Assembly (NCBI GenBank): GCA_040954595.2
Contig: CM082591.2
Location: forward strand, 4,526,001-4,590,000
DNA length: 64,000 nucleotides
Direction of reading: 5' to 3'
DNA from: Balanoglossus misakiensis
Taxonomy: Eukaryota; Hemichordata
The notes beneath the pieces are model-generated. The model worked only from the letters and a program-made list of their open reading frames with translations. It was not told where the DNA came from and did not search any database. Below, piece after piece: positions 26,091 through 41,300 of this stretch (its first letter is position 1; each line of letters opens with the position of its first letter). The position numbers and the translations under genes are program-made.

Positions 26091-26775
26091 ACATGATGAC
26101 CTCTTGGGGTGAATAGGTGTGTCGCACGCGTCTGTTCGTTTGACAGCAACCGAATGTTCTAAAAGGTTTTTGGCCGATGATATTTGCAGATTGTCTTTCG
26201 TCGAAAACATGCTGTAATATTTCAAGGGTGTATGCGCCAGACAAATATATCATTGTAAGCTATAAAATAAACGCAGTGTGGTGAGTAATAATAACTTGGA
26301 GTTAACAGTGCGCGAAAAGTAGTTTAAATGTGGAATTTGTATGCGTCGCCCACCGAGTCCTACCCGTGAGCCTGCGCAATTGAACAGTCCATGATATGAC
26401 AACATGGGTAGAATCTATTCTACAGGGGTGTACAGCATCGAGCATGTGAGAGTTGTCTCTATGTAAATTTTTATGACACAGGGCAACGTCTCATGAGTAT
26501 TGATTATTATTTCTACTCTATGCAATTTTTCGAAAGAATTTTTTTCTGGTGATTGAACACGAGTAATTGCAGTAAAGTCGTTGTTTTTCATTGATCACCC
26601 TGCGGTGTGCCCCTCAGCCAGAGAACGGTCGCAATACGGCTGCACGAGGCCGGTGTTGTGTGTGTGACACATGCTCTCTCAATGGTGGGATAAAGAAATG
26701 GAGGAGGAAAAATGTGTGAGCAGCAGAATGCGAAACGAGGACGAAGGGTAAATATCTTTGCGTGTTTTCCTCCCG

Positions 26776-26806
26776 TACGGTTAGTCGGTGTACGGTTAGT
26801 CGGGTG
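26776..26806. repeat. 15 bp tandem duplication
   Basis: TACGGTTAGTCGG followed by TG or GTG occurs twice back to back. This is a simple local duplication with one added base in the second copy, and it lies outside any supported gene. Confidence 0.8.
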
Positions 26807-29126
26807 GTGCAGTTCGATAGTTGTGCAGGGTTTGACACATAATCGGTCCAAAACAGAAGTCAACACAGGTGGTGGCTTGTTAACAGTTATGATATGCATG
26901 TAGTGTAAACAAAAAATTAATTGCGAATTAATATGTTAAATTTGTGTAGGTTTGGCATATACGGTACAGCGGAGCTGTGTGCATGTTTATGATAATTCGT
27001 GGTCTGTTTACTACGTGAATATCAGATCGTCAGTATTGCGTCCCCGGGCACTGCTTTGTTAACCTTGACACTTTTCTGGCCAGGAATTTCAAAAATGCCA
27101 ACAGACCCAAACCGCCAAGTGCCTGGTACTACTACTGCAGAGAAAAACCACCGTGACCCCATCAGACAATTATACTGGGCTGCGTATTCTGACCGTTCCC
27201 CGAGGGACACCACTGCAAATTAAAGAATTCACAGGTGCCTTAAAAGATGCAAACGTTCCTCATTGTGCGCTAATTACACTAACATCGCGGATGGAAACCC
27301 CCTTAAAGGGAAAAAAACTCCAATTTGTTTGAAAATATCATTCTGTTAGAGACAGCAAGGGTTCCCCTTATATTTTGTGCTTTTGGAATCATCCAATGGT
27401 ACATTTAGAGTGGACCAGTCCATCCTGTAGGGGAACTACGGGGAAAGCAGGTGGTTCATAATGTGTGAGTTAGTACAACAGGGAAATTGAACAAAGGAAA
27501 GTGTGAAGTGATGACCGATGATTGCTGACTGAGGGACACCATTAATTCATTCACGCGAGGGCCTCTTTATCATCTAGATACACCATTGAATAGCGCGAAC
27601 AAATTGCATTTAGCAATTTGATTATTTGATTTTCCTGTACGCGTATCTCAAAGAGTCCTTTTATCGTACTGGTTGTGGAACAATACGTTAGCTTTTAAGA
27701 GCTGCGGTGAAATGTTGCAGCCGCTAACTGTGGATGCATCGGGGGGATAATTTAGACGACGAAAATGCCAGCCATAGTCTGATGGTGCTGTGTGTGCTAC
27801 TACGCTAATGTTAATCAAGTTAGAATGGGCGTCGGCAGTCCCTTGGTGAAGCAGTGTGAATATGAAGATGGTAATGTACTCTGCGTATAGAGCATGGCAA
27901 CAATGCCCTCAATGCAGGTCGGTTCACTCAGGCTGGCCCACATAGCGTAATTTCTGCCTTATTCATGACGAAACAAATTAAATTAAATTAAATGTTACCA
28001 GTTTTACGTAGTAATGATTTTTTGGAGTGTGTATGATAAGGCTTGAAAAGTGGTGTTAATGGTGATTTTATATTTCCCAACTTACGACGCATTTGAGAGA
28101 GAATTTCAGGAGAAAGATTATTTATAGACCTTCTATGTGTTTGTATTGGTATATTTAAAGCAGCGGAGAATTGTGGGAGGTCAGAGGTCACAGTCATGGC
28201 ATGCCTGGGGAAATGTCAACACCAGCGGGACAGGCCAAATTTCCTAGGTCATTTGCTTTCTGGAATTTCTTCGAGAATATCATGTTTAACTGTGTCACTA
28301 TCACAAGCGCAGCCTTATTTAAATAATGGAAGGGAGTTAGGATTTACATGTTGATGACCCACAAGATGTAAAATAAACAAAAATAAGCGATTTATATCCT
28401 CACTATCATAACTTTGTCTAAACTGTTCAATTTCCACTGGTCAAGGGGATTTTTTAAACAGAGGAAACATGAAATAAGCGATTAAACGTTACATCAATGT
28501 ATTTTTTTTGCGGTTTGAATAACCATTGAAGCCTACCCCCAGTGTTATCAGTGAAATATTGTCTATACATGAAAAGTAAGCTGTCTACACGTTCAGAACA
28601 GCTGACTTCAATTTTAATGGCGGATCGCTCCGCACCATCAGGCATGCATTACTTCCTCGAGACGTAGATCCCCACTCTAATGCATGTTCAAACGAACGCC
28701 GACAAACGAGGCAATTTCCACATACGGTATTACGAGAAAAGTCATAACACGAAAGGGGAAACTATTACATCACTGGGTAGTATCCTTCTTCATATTGATA
28801 CACCACCTGGCATTAAGTGCAGCCTTTTTGATATTTTTATGCCCCTTGAGTGGGCATCAAGCTTGGCTGGCTGTTAGCTTTTGCGTTTTCGTCGATATTT
28901 TTCTCGGCTCCTTGTCAACTTGAATATCACTTCACGATTCATAAATCTAGTAAACTTTAGCAGATTGTAAGCTGTGTACACATGTGATGAGTTTACGAGG
29001 TTATATCACTCAATTTCGCAGAAAAAGTGCGTGTAGAAATTTAATAGGTTTGAATTAATTTTTGTTCCTGGAAAATGTTGTCAACAGTACTCTGCAAGCT
29101 AATGTGAAAGGTAGACTTCACTCTGA

Positions 29127-29143
29127 AAACTATACACACACAC
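29127..29143. repeat. short AC microsatellite
   Basis: A short ACACACACAC run sits in noncoding sequence, with nothing else notable around it. Confidence 0.8.
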
Positions 29144-32100
29144 ACATAACTCAATAGCAGACCCGTTGAGCAATTTTGCAGTCCTGTCACGAAGCCATTG
29201 ATTTACAAATGTAACTTAATGAAAGCCATCATGTTGTAAGATTACACTGTGATCATTGGACAAACTCTTTAAAGTTCTATCGACTGATTGTTAGCTTTAC
29301 TCATCTAGGCCGTTGGATGTGGTGTCGTTTCACAGACGGACGTGAGAAAAAAATGTTCGTGCGCGCAGTTGATGAAGTGCCGTTCTCTCTCAGAAATGTC
29401 TGTTAAAGCATGGGGGATTGATCTGTCAGAAGCATACTCATGTTGCTATTTGATAGTTATCCAATTCTTGCCGACGTTTACATGTATGTCTGTTTGTGTG
29501 GATTTGGATCTTCCTGTTCAAAATGGTGTAACAACTCTGGCCAGTCAAATGCTAATCTCAGCGATCCTGAACACTAGTAGTATTCAATGTATTTGAGATT
29601 TGTAATTTTAACACTTGAAAAGCATACTGGGATTAATACCACTGTACAATGCCCTCAAGTGGTGACCTTTGTTGCTTGGGTCGTATGCAAATCTCCCCGC
29701 CGCTTTTCTCCTGAGCAGCAGACACGTTGCCTTTGGAGAGGTTTGTGGATGATGTCAGTGATGGATGTCGAGACATGTAAAGATCAGAAACTAGTGATCT
29801 GGAAATAGCCAAATTGATAGGAAATCCTTCAGAATGCGTCATGTTGTCATCAAAACAAATAATTCGGTGCGGCTTTGTGGTTGGCGCGTTTCTCACCACG
29901 GCTAACCTAAGGGAGCAGCCACAACCGATTCAATTTCATTCATGTGTGGAATTTGTTTTCCGACGGCAGAATTTGAAATTCAAATGCGACACTTTGTTGC
30001 ATGGATTTTCTTTAACAATTAATTTCAATGTAAAAAAAAAATCAGGCTTCAATTTTACCTCTGCGACAGCAACGTGCTTATGCGAATGGCAATTACCTTG
30101 ATTTGCATATTAGAGAGATAAAACCAATAAGAGATAGAAAGACCGAAATAAAGACATGTTGAGGAATAATGAAGGAAGGCATAGAAAAAATAGTAACACC
30201 AGTTTAGAGCAAATGTAGAGTTACTGACAGAGATTGTAGCGATTCAGAAACATGATATGACTAAGTGTCATAGAGCAATCTAATGTTCACAAAAGTTTAC
30301 TCAAACAACTTTAAAATGTGGAAGTATTTAAAAGTGGGTCCTTGTGTATTCCGAATAACCCAATAAGTTATGTTTATGTAGCGTGAATGATGTTTATATT
30401 TCTGCAGACACGTGCGGCACGTTTTATGACGAGAAAGTTCAAAAGGTGGATAGTATCACTGGCAGAATCTCTGTGTTCAAGCTTTTCAATTTATTGAATC
30501 TGTTTGATGGCACAGCTAATGTACGTCAGTGTCTTGTCCAACGCACGTCACGGACTGTGACTGTGTCGTGCGGCGATATAGTAAAACCAAACTGCCTGCT
30601 GACATTGGGTTTAAGATTGCCTCGTTCGCGTGACTGGTGATTATTAGAATCACACACTACAAGTGTGTAAAATTAGAATTTGATAAACGTCGACAAAAAA
30701 TTTCTTGCTTCAGAGTTTTCAATCAGTTGTCGTGATATCCTTTTGTGGTACAGTGATTCCTGTAAATTTACTTACATGGTGACAGAAGGACCATGCCAAA
30801 AGAGAATGGTGTTACCCATTACTTCAAGTAGATATGTTCTTAGTGTGTTGCCTGTGTATGTATGTATCTAATTTTCTGCATTAGAGTCTTCCAATACTCG
30901 CTTTTACAAAATAACAAAAAAGACTTGTTTATGCTTCGACTATTACCTGAGTTACAGTTGCAGAATTGATCATAAAATGTTTACAGTGAACTTGAGGCAA
31001 ATTTAAGTGTTTCTGAAGGGGTAATCACTTTAACCTTAACCTTAAATCATCAATATACCATGTATATAATTTGAAGTCTGATAAATGTGCTGTAACTTTG
31101 CCCATGATGTTGATTGAGGTTTATTCTCTGTGGAAAATATTTCTCTGGAAAGCTGTGTAGCATGTAATGTCATTAATTATCAGATATAATAATGCATATT
31201 TTCCAATTGCGCGGAGTTCATGCTAGCTGGTAATAATTTGTGATAAATGTACCAACCATATGAACATTCATCAGCAATTTATAATTGTACCTCATGTTCT
31301 ACATGTCAGATTGTGTTGTATGTGTGATTTTTATATTTGAAATATGGCTTGATGTAAACCGATTTAGAGCAATTACTGTTATGTTCTGGAGGACTGTTTG
31401 ATTTGTTCAGTGATTTGCGCTTGTAGGTGCTCTGGTTTACTGACATAACTTCTGTTCTTGGGTGATTATTCATAAAGTTTGTCCATTCTGAGATTCTGAG
31501 TTCAAATCCCAAGTCTATTCCTTGTCGAGACAGTTGTAAGTTAAGCTGTTACCGACGCATTGCCGTCAACTCCATTTGGACAGTACTCAACAAGATGCAT
31601 GTCATCAAAACCATCAATTGATACTCGGTGCTTTTGTTGGTCGCCAACTGTTTCTGCTGTGAAAGCCACACCATTGAACGGGCAACAAAGTGCGCATAAT
31701 AATGAGGCAGGCAGGGGTCGAAAGGTCGGCAGAAGTCGTGCAAAATCATCACCACGCTTCCCGCATGTCTAATGAGCGTGTGCGGTAAAGCCGTAAATCA
31801 TGTCGCTATTATTAGCTGTGTAGCAAATTATCAATGAAATTTTAGTGGTTGGGGCGTCCCAGTAATGGTGGTAATATCTCTTTCATGCCCTGCCTGTCTT
31901 GAAATAATAACCTAGCATAATTGAAATACGTACCGTTCTGGGGGCTGTCCTGATGTGATGTCCATCCTGGGACTCATAATTTCTGCGGGGGAGAATATTT
32001 TGCAATTACAATGGAATAATGTGTTTCTCTTGCCAAATTAACTTAGCTCGTATTAGTTGCGTTTATCGTCTGGAAGTGTTGCGTTGTGCCAATCAAGACA

Positions 32101-34286
32101 CAATTGCCAAGTTTGCGTATAATTCATGTGCTAAGTTACAGTCTGTTGGTTCATAATGACTCAAGCTTCTCAAATCTTTCAAGTTGGTTGGACACTGCAA
32201 TTGAAAATTAATGACGGATTCTGCAGACATTTGACTTATTTTTACATAAAGTCGAACTGCTGGAACTGGAATCCATAATAATTTTGAGGATAATAATTTT
32301 GGAGACGAAGTTAGTTTTTTAGAAACAGTATATCCATAATGAATAATATGTTGCAGTTTGAAACCAGCTGCAGTTGTTTGTAGCAATAAAAGAGATGGAT
32401 TGACTAAAATGTAACAAGTGGAACTTAAACACTGTATGCAAATGATAAACTGCATTGTGCTACAATGTATCAAAATAACAAAGCTTAGAGGGTGTGGCAG
32501 AAAGTGTTTCCATCAATTGTTACAATTTGGTCACACGTGTCTTCCATAGTGTTGCGTTATGACTTTTCAGTTGGTGTTTGTTTCTTCCAACCTGTTTCAA
32601 AGTGCGAATCGCGGCACAGTTTATATCTTGGGTTTAAATTTACTGAGTCTATGCAGTAGTCAAACCAGGAAATAGTGAAAATTATGAGGGGCAAAATATT
32701 ATAACGTAGTAAAAATAACTAAGCTTGATGGTAGTACCGTTGAACAGGACAAAATATTAGTCATGTTCCTATGTTCCGAGTAATAATCCATCTTCCTGCC
32801 ACATCTGACAAGCATGTCAGAGGTCAGTCAATTTATTCATATTTCAGCATATTCTGTCTCAGATTTTGACAGGATTACAATTGAAATCAAACAGAAAGTC
32901 ACTGAAGAAATTCATAAATTATAGAATTATAGAACTCACTTAAATCTTTTATCATAAATCATGGGAATCAAGTAATTTATTATTTTCATCATAATTCATG
33001 CTGTATGTCCACAAGGGATGATTGATTAAATTTATAATACTGTGTTTAAAATAATTTTGACGAATTTTTAGTGTACTCTTAGTAAATATTCATAAATGTC
33101 ATTCATTTTATCAGTTAACACTTTTAGAATCCAAAGTTCTATTCTCTTTTCATATTTTAAAAATGTCTTAGCCTGTCTGATAGACACATTGAAATATTGA
33201 AGAGATAACGGATTTCGTTCACTTCGTTTTTACCTTTGCTTAGAATAATAGTCAAAGAGTCATTGGCCACTTGGTAGCTACTTTGTATGAGAAGATTGTT
33301 TTTAACCAATGATGTTCTGCCTTTTTAAACATGGCAGGATTATTGAAAAAGATGTGGGAATATTGTAAATGTTATCGGTTGTGAAATTCCCAGTGATAAC
33401 ATTGCGGGACGATAAGGAGAAATTTTATCAGGATCTAGGGACATGATAAAATATGAATCATTGTCTGCGTATGCTGATGACAGGAAACAGTGGTGTTGTT
33501 GATATTCACAGTGCGAAATTATCTCACGTTAATGGCTATAAACTGTTCGTATGGAAAATAGCAACAGAGATGTAAATCAGATTCTTTGTCTGGGCAGAAC
33601 TCCTGGTAAAGTTGTGACGTGTGTCCAAAGATGTAAATGTAATAGGTTAATATGGAGTGACGCATAGATGAAATATATAAACAATGTTCTGTACTCGCAA
33701 AATGTACATGGGCACTTAATCAGAATCGATCCCTTTTACATGGACAAATTTTACAAAAATACGACTCTTTGTGGTTGTTTTTGTTAGCGAGCATTTGTAG
33801 AATTCGAGAAAGATGAAAGAAAGTAATTCAATTATATGAACAAGATATGTCATTGCGTTTGATTCTGTTGTATTGCTCTTTAAAAATTACTGCGTGGTGA
33901 CTATATTGTCAAAATGATGTGGCAGTCAATATTTTACAATCCTCACTTCAGAGAAGTAGTGTACGTACAATATAAACTTCGTAAGCAGTTCGTTTTGATT
34001 TGATGATTTTTTACCGGACATAAAACAGAAAACATTTATTTCTTACACATAAAAACAAAATGAAAACTTACGAGAAAAAAATTCATGTATGTGGTAATAT
34101 ACCTTTACGAGTAATCATTCCACAACATTATTTACATGCATTTGATTGGTCACAACTGTAGTAGCCATATTGTTTGACATGTGTTCTCCAAAGTTTATTA
34201 TTATTAATGTGTAAGACATATAAGTTTTATTGTCATATTATAGAGTATGTAAAATAAAATTGTGTGTAAGCTGTCTGTACAAAAAG

Positions 34287-34337
34287 TATGGTGTAAAGAA
34301 AAATAGTGTAAAATATGGTGTAAAGAAAAATAGTGTA
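34287..34337. repeat. 27 bp tandem duplication, two copies
   Basis: TATGGTGTAAAGAAAAATAG plus GTGTA occurs at 34287 and again at 34314. The second copy is slightly shorter before it diverges. It lies in AT-rich noncoding DNA and is probably a replication-slippage duplication. Confidence 0.85.
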
Positions 34338-35220
34338 TGAAAAAAAAAATTAGTTATATGCTTGATCTGGTTAGGTCCAAAATAAAAATCAGTGTTACAA
34401 AATTGATCTTGTTGCATCAAAATCTCAAATATTTTGTTAGTTTGTTGAGCTGAATGATATGCAAATTTACATCCAATGTTGCCATTTGCCATGGAAATCC
34501 ATTCAGTTATGTTAACAAGTTGGACACTAGTCAGCAGCCATGTCAGGGCAGGATCACTATGGCCGACGTGGCTAAAGTTTAATGGAAATATATTATGCAC
34601 ATCTAAATAGGTTGATGTGACAAAGACTCTATGACGCCATGATCAATGTGACAAATTAGACACCTGGGAAGGGACAGAATTCGTACTTGATTGTTGCTTC
34701 CAAAAGATGTGATTACTCCTAAAGGGTAAAAGTGCTCACTCATGGATGATCAATATCTTGTAATTGCCGTGATAATATCGTTTTCTCGGCACTCTGTGCG
34801 ACGTTCGCACCATCATGTATTGTGCCCCTTTTGTATCGATTGATTAATATTGTACCATTAGCCATTCGACGTGCCATCAAATTTGTGAAGAAATTTGATT
34901 TAACAAAATTACAACTAGAAGTTTGGTGATTGATTGTCTGGTGTAGTGTATCCCACCAGACGAATCACCTCTTCACCAACTGTGGCCGCTGGTTTTGTCT
35001 TCGCTTGCAGTGACATTTAAAACACTGCCCTCACGATGTGTGGGCACGTCCAGAATTATATTAGGGAATTGTACCCTGTTAACCCTGCTCAGCTTCGAGC
35101 TCTACTTAGCTTCTGGGCAACTCATTTGGCATTTTGTTAATTGTCCAGAAGCATTTTTGCTGTCAGGTTTGGAACATCTATTTTACAAAGTCTTCTAAAC
35201 GAATATTTGCTCACTTGTGT

Positions 35221-35310
35221 ACATACATGCATACAAGGATGTGTGCATATACATACAAATTAATGCATGTGCACACATGTGTGTGTGCAAACGCACACAC
35301 ATACACACAT
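35221..35310. repeat. CA/TG-rich alternating tract with hairpin
   Basis: Alternating purine-pyrimidine sequence (ACATACATGCATAC, ATGCATGTGCACACATGTG) leads into TGTGTGTGC, AAAC, GCACACACA. This can form a perfect 9 bp stem with a 4-base loop (35280-35301). Such tracts favour Z-DNA and are often length-variable. Confidence 0.75.
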
Positions 35311-38300
35311 TAAATAACTTTGCATAATGGTGCTTACATCCTACATGCCACCCACCCACCCACTTCTAATAACTAATGGTTCGCTCTAAATGCATGGAGC
35401 CCTGTGGAATACTACAATTCAGGGAGGGGTGAAAAGGCCAGGTTGCAGGATACGGCTGGTAATGAGTGTGAAGAGCCCACCTGCTGCACAGGAGCAATTT
35501 CTAAAATTGCTTTCATTGCATACATCGGCTTAGTCTTAAGCTTGTGGGCAAATCCTGGCGATGTGACTGTTAATATTTGCTCCTGACGGGTAGGCATTAC
35601 TTAGGGGATCCTTTGCCATTTTGTTAGAGTCTGTTCAGGCAATTAGACTTGCATTTATGTAATTGCGCGTAATGCGCTCATCTGAAATCAGTATTCATTT
35701 ATTAAATTTTCATGTTTGTGAATGTCTTTAGCTTGCCCTTTTTCTCAGTTATGACTCAACTTTCTTTTAACTTCAAATGGAAACTTTTGTTTTGTATGTA
35801 AGAGAGATGAGGTTAGATTTGGGTTTTATGTTTCGAAATTACAAGCATATCATAAACCAGGAGCAGGCAATTATTTGTCACAAAAGAGATAAGTTTGAAG
35901 AAGTATTTTTGATAGATGATTTGGTTTCAATACGAATGTTCATGTGAGCCAGAATAATAGCAAAATCTGGCAATCAATTGTTATATTGTTTGGAACTGTT
36001 GTAACATTCCATACTCCTTTGTTATCATTATGTCTGATTATTTGAAGATTTCAACTTCTTTTTGAAACCTTACAGAATAAAAAAAAAACCTGATGGTTAG
36101 AAAAAAATTAAACTTATTGTCGGCAGTGGGCGTTTGATGTATTTGTTACAGCATTAGTTCTAAACGAGCTGGGAGACGCACCCATCTCACGCAGTTCACC
36201 AGGTTCCTTTAACAAACACCAGCAAGTTATGCAGCACGCGGTCTGGGAAGCAATGCGATAGCGTGCCAATTTTGCCAAACAAATCCACTTTGATTCCGTA
36301 AACTAGCGGAATAATGCGGAGAAGCAGGACACTTGAGGAATTGATGTCCGTTGTCATAGAAACCGCAGAGAACACCTATTTTAATCAGAGCAAGAAGCTG
36401 GGTTGCCGTCGAGGTTAGACTACGAGAAAGTGAGTCGAACCACGTATGCCGTATCAAAAATTTAGGTAGCTATACTCATTCCTGTACACCTTAACTGTAT
36501 CTGCGTCATAGTTACCACAGCTACGTGGCGCGGTTTTTGTCGACAGCTACCGGAGGGAAATTCTTCTCCTTTGATAGTACCGATAGAGGTGGAAAAAACA
36601 TATATTAATCACGCATATGTTGGGTTCTCTGTTTGGGTGCAGCCAACGCACACGGATTCGGTGTGCGTGTTCAGTTTTCAAGTGTTTAGGGGGATGAGTT
36701 CTCTCCCCAGGACAGAGACAAATCTGTTATCGTGGATGTGATTCAATCAACGGCCCCTGGGGATGGCTACAGGACACGATTGATGGAATGGGATGTGCCA
36801 GTATAGGTAGAGACTCTCCAAAGATAAAAAAGATTGTAATTTTTTGGTGGTCATGACACCGACAGTTTGTGTAATGATTTGTGTCAGGAGTGGAGAGGTT
36901 AATGGCCGATTTGTGTATCTTTGTTCTTTCGGCACTCGATTCGACTGATAACCCGCTGAGAAAAGTTTTCGATCGCTGATCTACATCTTTGCTAGCCGTG
37001 TGGGGTTTATATTCGGGCAGGGATTCCCTTTTCTAAAAACATTCGGGGAGACTAGCAGGCCGACCTAGCCAAGCCATGTGGAGCAAACAATGGTTGCTAA
37101 ACTAGAAGCAGTGGGCATCATGTATTTTGGAGTACATTCTGTTATATGTAAGTCTTACATTGACAATTCAAATAAATTTCCGATCAGCAAGACAGAATAT
37201 GTTGAGTTTTTGGTAAAATTCCACCAAGTGTGCGTTGTCGTCTGCACAGCCTGGAGCCCATGATTGTTTTGCCAACGGTTCCATTAGCGTAACATCGTCA
37301 AAGTATTTGCTTTGTGTGCAATTACTATGATTATCTGCCTGGCAGTCCGGCAGAATACATAAACTAAACCCATATGACTTGCATCAAGGTAATTATGACA
37401 TCACTTGGATGCTGTGAAACTTTAAGCATCTTACTCACGCTGAGAATTGGGAGATGTCGATTCTAATTACCATGGCGACAGCTAGTGCAATGCAGTTGAT
37501 GAAGAAGAGTTGGAAGTCCAGACTACAGTGTTAAATCTTAAATATTTAAATAAATATAAACTTTAATTGAAATTGAATTTTTCACTAAATACTATGTAAA
37601 TTTTCGTCAGAAATTTAGTAATAACCCCCTAATCTGTGTACACTAATATTATCCAAAAGTGAATGAAAAAAATGCACTTTGAATGTGGTGGCAGGAAACC
37701 GATATCAGTTGATGCCTTCACAGTAACTATTTCATCATGTTTTCTTTGACTTTAATAGTTCTGCAAATGGTAATTGATTCAGAGAGTCATTAAATCGGCT
37801 ACTTTGGGGCGATGTGATTTTATGTGCAGTCGGCATACAAGGAACATCTTGCCAGGATCATTTTGAATTTCCCCGGCACACTTTACTGTGGAAACCTCTT
37901 TAAAATTTAAATCAGTGGATATTTTTGTACTTGTGCAAACCTATCAGGGTGGTTTTAATGGTTCGTTTGTTTCAATTTTATGTCCGTATGGCATGTTATC
38001 GTGCGCAATTCTTTAACATGCTAATGTTTTGTTGGGAACAAGCATGTAGGAAATAGTCGGTTATATGAAATTTCTGAATCGGAGTGAGTGAACCATTTGC
38101 AAAGTCTTTAGAAGCAGGAATGGTATTTCAACCTTCTGAATTTTGGCATTTCTGATCTTTTTTGTCTAATGTCTGATTTCATGGCATAAAAGATTAGTTT
38201 TACACACTTCCCCACTGATGTAATGTCATCTGGTTTTTGAAACAGGAAAATAAAAGTCGCAAATGAAATCGAAACTGAAATTCGGAACATAAAACTGTGG

Positions 38301-41300
38301 CAATGAAAGAGAGGCTATTTGTATGTCGTATAATGGAATGGAAACTTTGTAGCAAAGATCTGCAACAAAGTCAGCCATTTTGAAACAGACGAGGATGAAA
38401 ACAATTGCCGGAGAAAAGTGACAAATTTAGCTTTTTTTCCGGGCAACAAAAGGTCAGAACCAGAAAGAAACTTGGCTGATAAAATCTGACAGGCAAGGGA
38501 GATAAATGCGCACGTCGTTTTAGGGTTCTTTTCAAGCGAACGACGCGAAAGGTGGCAGAGAGCGCGTGTTCAATTGAAGTTGATTTGAACGAAGTGAATA
38601 TGATGACGTTTGGCACCGATCATAATGACACTTACTAAAATCAATTGCCCTTTGTTATGCAAATGTGCAGGCTGCCTATTTACTTACTTATCAAATTGAT
38701 ACATTGCTTCGGTAATATCCGACGGTTATATTACGGGGACGGGGAGTGATGGTACCAGTGAGGGACTAAGCTGGGGAGAAAAAGCTTTCCAGTTGTAAAA
38801 GTATAAGAACTGGCTTCTTGTATGACTTGTCTTTGAATTATCGAGGCTGCAGTAATGCATTTTCACCTAAGTGGTTCAAATTGTTAGTATCGCAAAGCAT
38901 ATTGGCTGCGTGTAGGCGGTGGTCCCCGCGAGAAGAATGGTACCACCCAAGTAGATTATTATCTTTCATTGTTATTTTTCATGGCTTATATTGCTCAATT
39001 TTCATCCCTCAATTTTTTAGTTCAACTCGGCACAGGTGGACGTAGCTATCTCCCTGGTGTTGGAATCTTAACCTACCGAATTTTTACAAGTTGCGGTCGT
39101 GGTCGACGTTTTTTCCCCCATCACGTGTGGATACCCATGTAATGTTCATAACGGCTTTTTCCTGAACAGCGCCAGTAATTGTGGAAAATTATTTCGGTGT
39201 TTATATGTCAAAAGTGGTGGTTAGTTCTCTCCTGAAAACCGTGAAGCGTTGCCCCGGCCGACAAGCTTCACGGCAAACTTGCCTTGCTTGTGTGTGTGTC
39301 AAGGTTTTGCGTCGATGGTTCCCCGGTGAGCTGTGTCTTATTTCAGGTTTTCCGACTGCTCCAGTGCATCTTGAAGACGCAGCAGGCCTTTGGATCTCAC
39401 GTGTTGTTAAACCGTACCGGCACCGCATCGGCCAGCTTGGCTACACACAAAGTAGCAATATATAACGATGCATCATAAATGTAGCTATTGACTTCCCCAA
39501 CCCAGCCAACAGCCGGAGATTGCGTTGCGTCGAGTACTGGTTGAAAAACTACCAGAGGATTTAATTTATCACGTTGATTAGTTATTGTGATATACTATGT
39601 ATTATCACAACCACTGCAGTTGTACCAAAGATCCGATGAATAACAACATGGCATCGCGATCGAATTCTTTCTCGATATGCCTCCAGTGCAAAGTAAGCCC
39701 CTTCATCTTCTTAATTTCGTAGATTTTTTGAGGTCAAGAAATAGTAATCCATGAATTCACACTAATTGTACCATATTATATATGTCTCTTCTTCAGAATA
39801 TTTTTATGTTCTAATGTGAGGTTATTGTGAATTGTCTCGTCATGAATGTGTACCAAGGTTGTGCATGCAGAAGCATAATTAAACCTTTTTCATCAGTTAC
39901 ATTGTTTGTTAAAAAGTTACGGAGAACAATGCATTTTACACTCGCTGACTCCAATTCTGTGGTTATTGAAACGCAGGTTTCAAATAAAAGCTCCTTTCAA
40001 CCGTACTGACGACCCAAAAACAGCTTACACATTCACAGTTGTCAGCCCCAATTAATAAGTGGCTATAATCTAATTCTGAAGTCATCAGACATGTGTACTG
40101 TGTTCTCGTGCGCTGAGCATGCTTTGTAATTGCGGCGGTGCGTTTTGTACGCATTCACGGGCAGGCACTTTCTGTGGATGATGCGTCCCTGTAGTACGAG
40201 ATTCCCAGGCAACTGTTCTTCCGCGTTAGTTTCAAAAACCGGGATTATTTTAACAACAGATGTCTGCCGAAGCTTCTCTGTGGTCTGTGTGGTTATATAT
40301 AACCCCATCAGTTACAGGTCAGCGTATTAGCGAATAAATATGACATGAAAAAGGGCTAGATTTTCAATTTGCGTGGCAACCCAGAGTCTATCGTAACAGT
40401 GTTTCTTAGTCTGTGCTTATCTTTATCAAGCGTAGTGAAACTCAATTCAGTTGAACGAATACCGAGCACGAGTCATGACATCGGTTTATCCGTGTCAGTG
40501 GACCACTCACTGACTTGCGGTCGGTCACGTACTCTGTCAGCATTACCTGCAGGTGCGCGAGTCCCTGAAACCAAAACTGCTGAAACATGCACGCAAATTG
40601 TTTTAACCAACAATGCAGACATCATGCTGTGTGTTGGAGGGCTGGCACTTGAGAGTAGATAACATTTGTGATAAACTTCTATCTAAGCTTTCTGGCTCAG
40701 CTAATTTAATTTGGAGTGCTTTTAAGCTATCTTACTGCCTAATGGTCTCTGTATTTCCCCATCAAACCATGAAAAACGCGTCCTGTTTCACGACCGCGTC
40801 GAGTCAAAACATCACATCTCATTTCTCCCAGTTGTCCCTCCCATTCATTGTAACATTCCAAAAAATCGAACATTTCTGGATGTTTATCTCTTTTTGATAT
40901 CGTGAATGGTTCTGCCTGAGTGGAATTTTAAGTGGTAAATTGAAAAAAGTTCGAAATATATTAGTTGAAAATTCGGACCAAGTTTTATCATTCAGCCAAG
41001 CATTGAATTCACAAAAATGTCTATCTTTCTCCCTGGTGGCTTTTTATCAGCTAAAGTATTGAGTGGCTTATGTGATCTTGTTTCAATTTTCGGCAAGCAT
41101 TTCATCAATAAAATAATTTAATAAAAATACAAGAATTTTCATTTGATATATGAGCACCAGGTGGACTTGTGATAGTTATGTGCATAAAGGCTTTTCTGGC
41201 ATGTTCGTCATAAATTTTTCACTTCTTCACAAGAGTCATTTTTCTCCCCTCGGGGGGTAGCACCACCTTCCATGATTAAAATGTCTGCCGTGTATCTGTG

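Noticed and set aside
32093-32473. 126-codon minus-strand frame, considered as a retrotransposon remnant
   Set aside because: No reverse transcriptase, endonuclease or other transposon motif could be seen.
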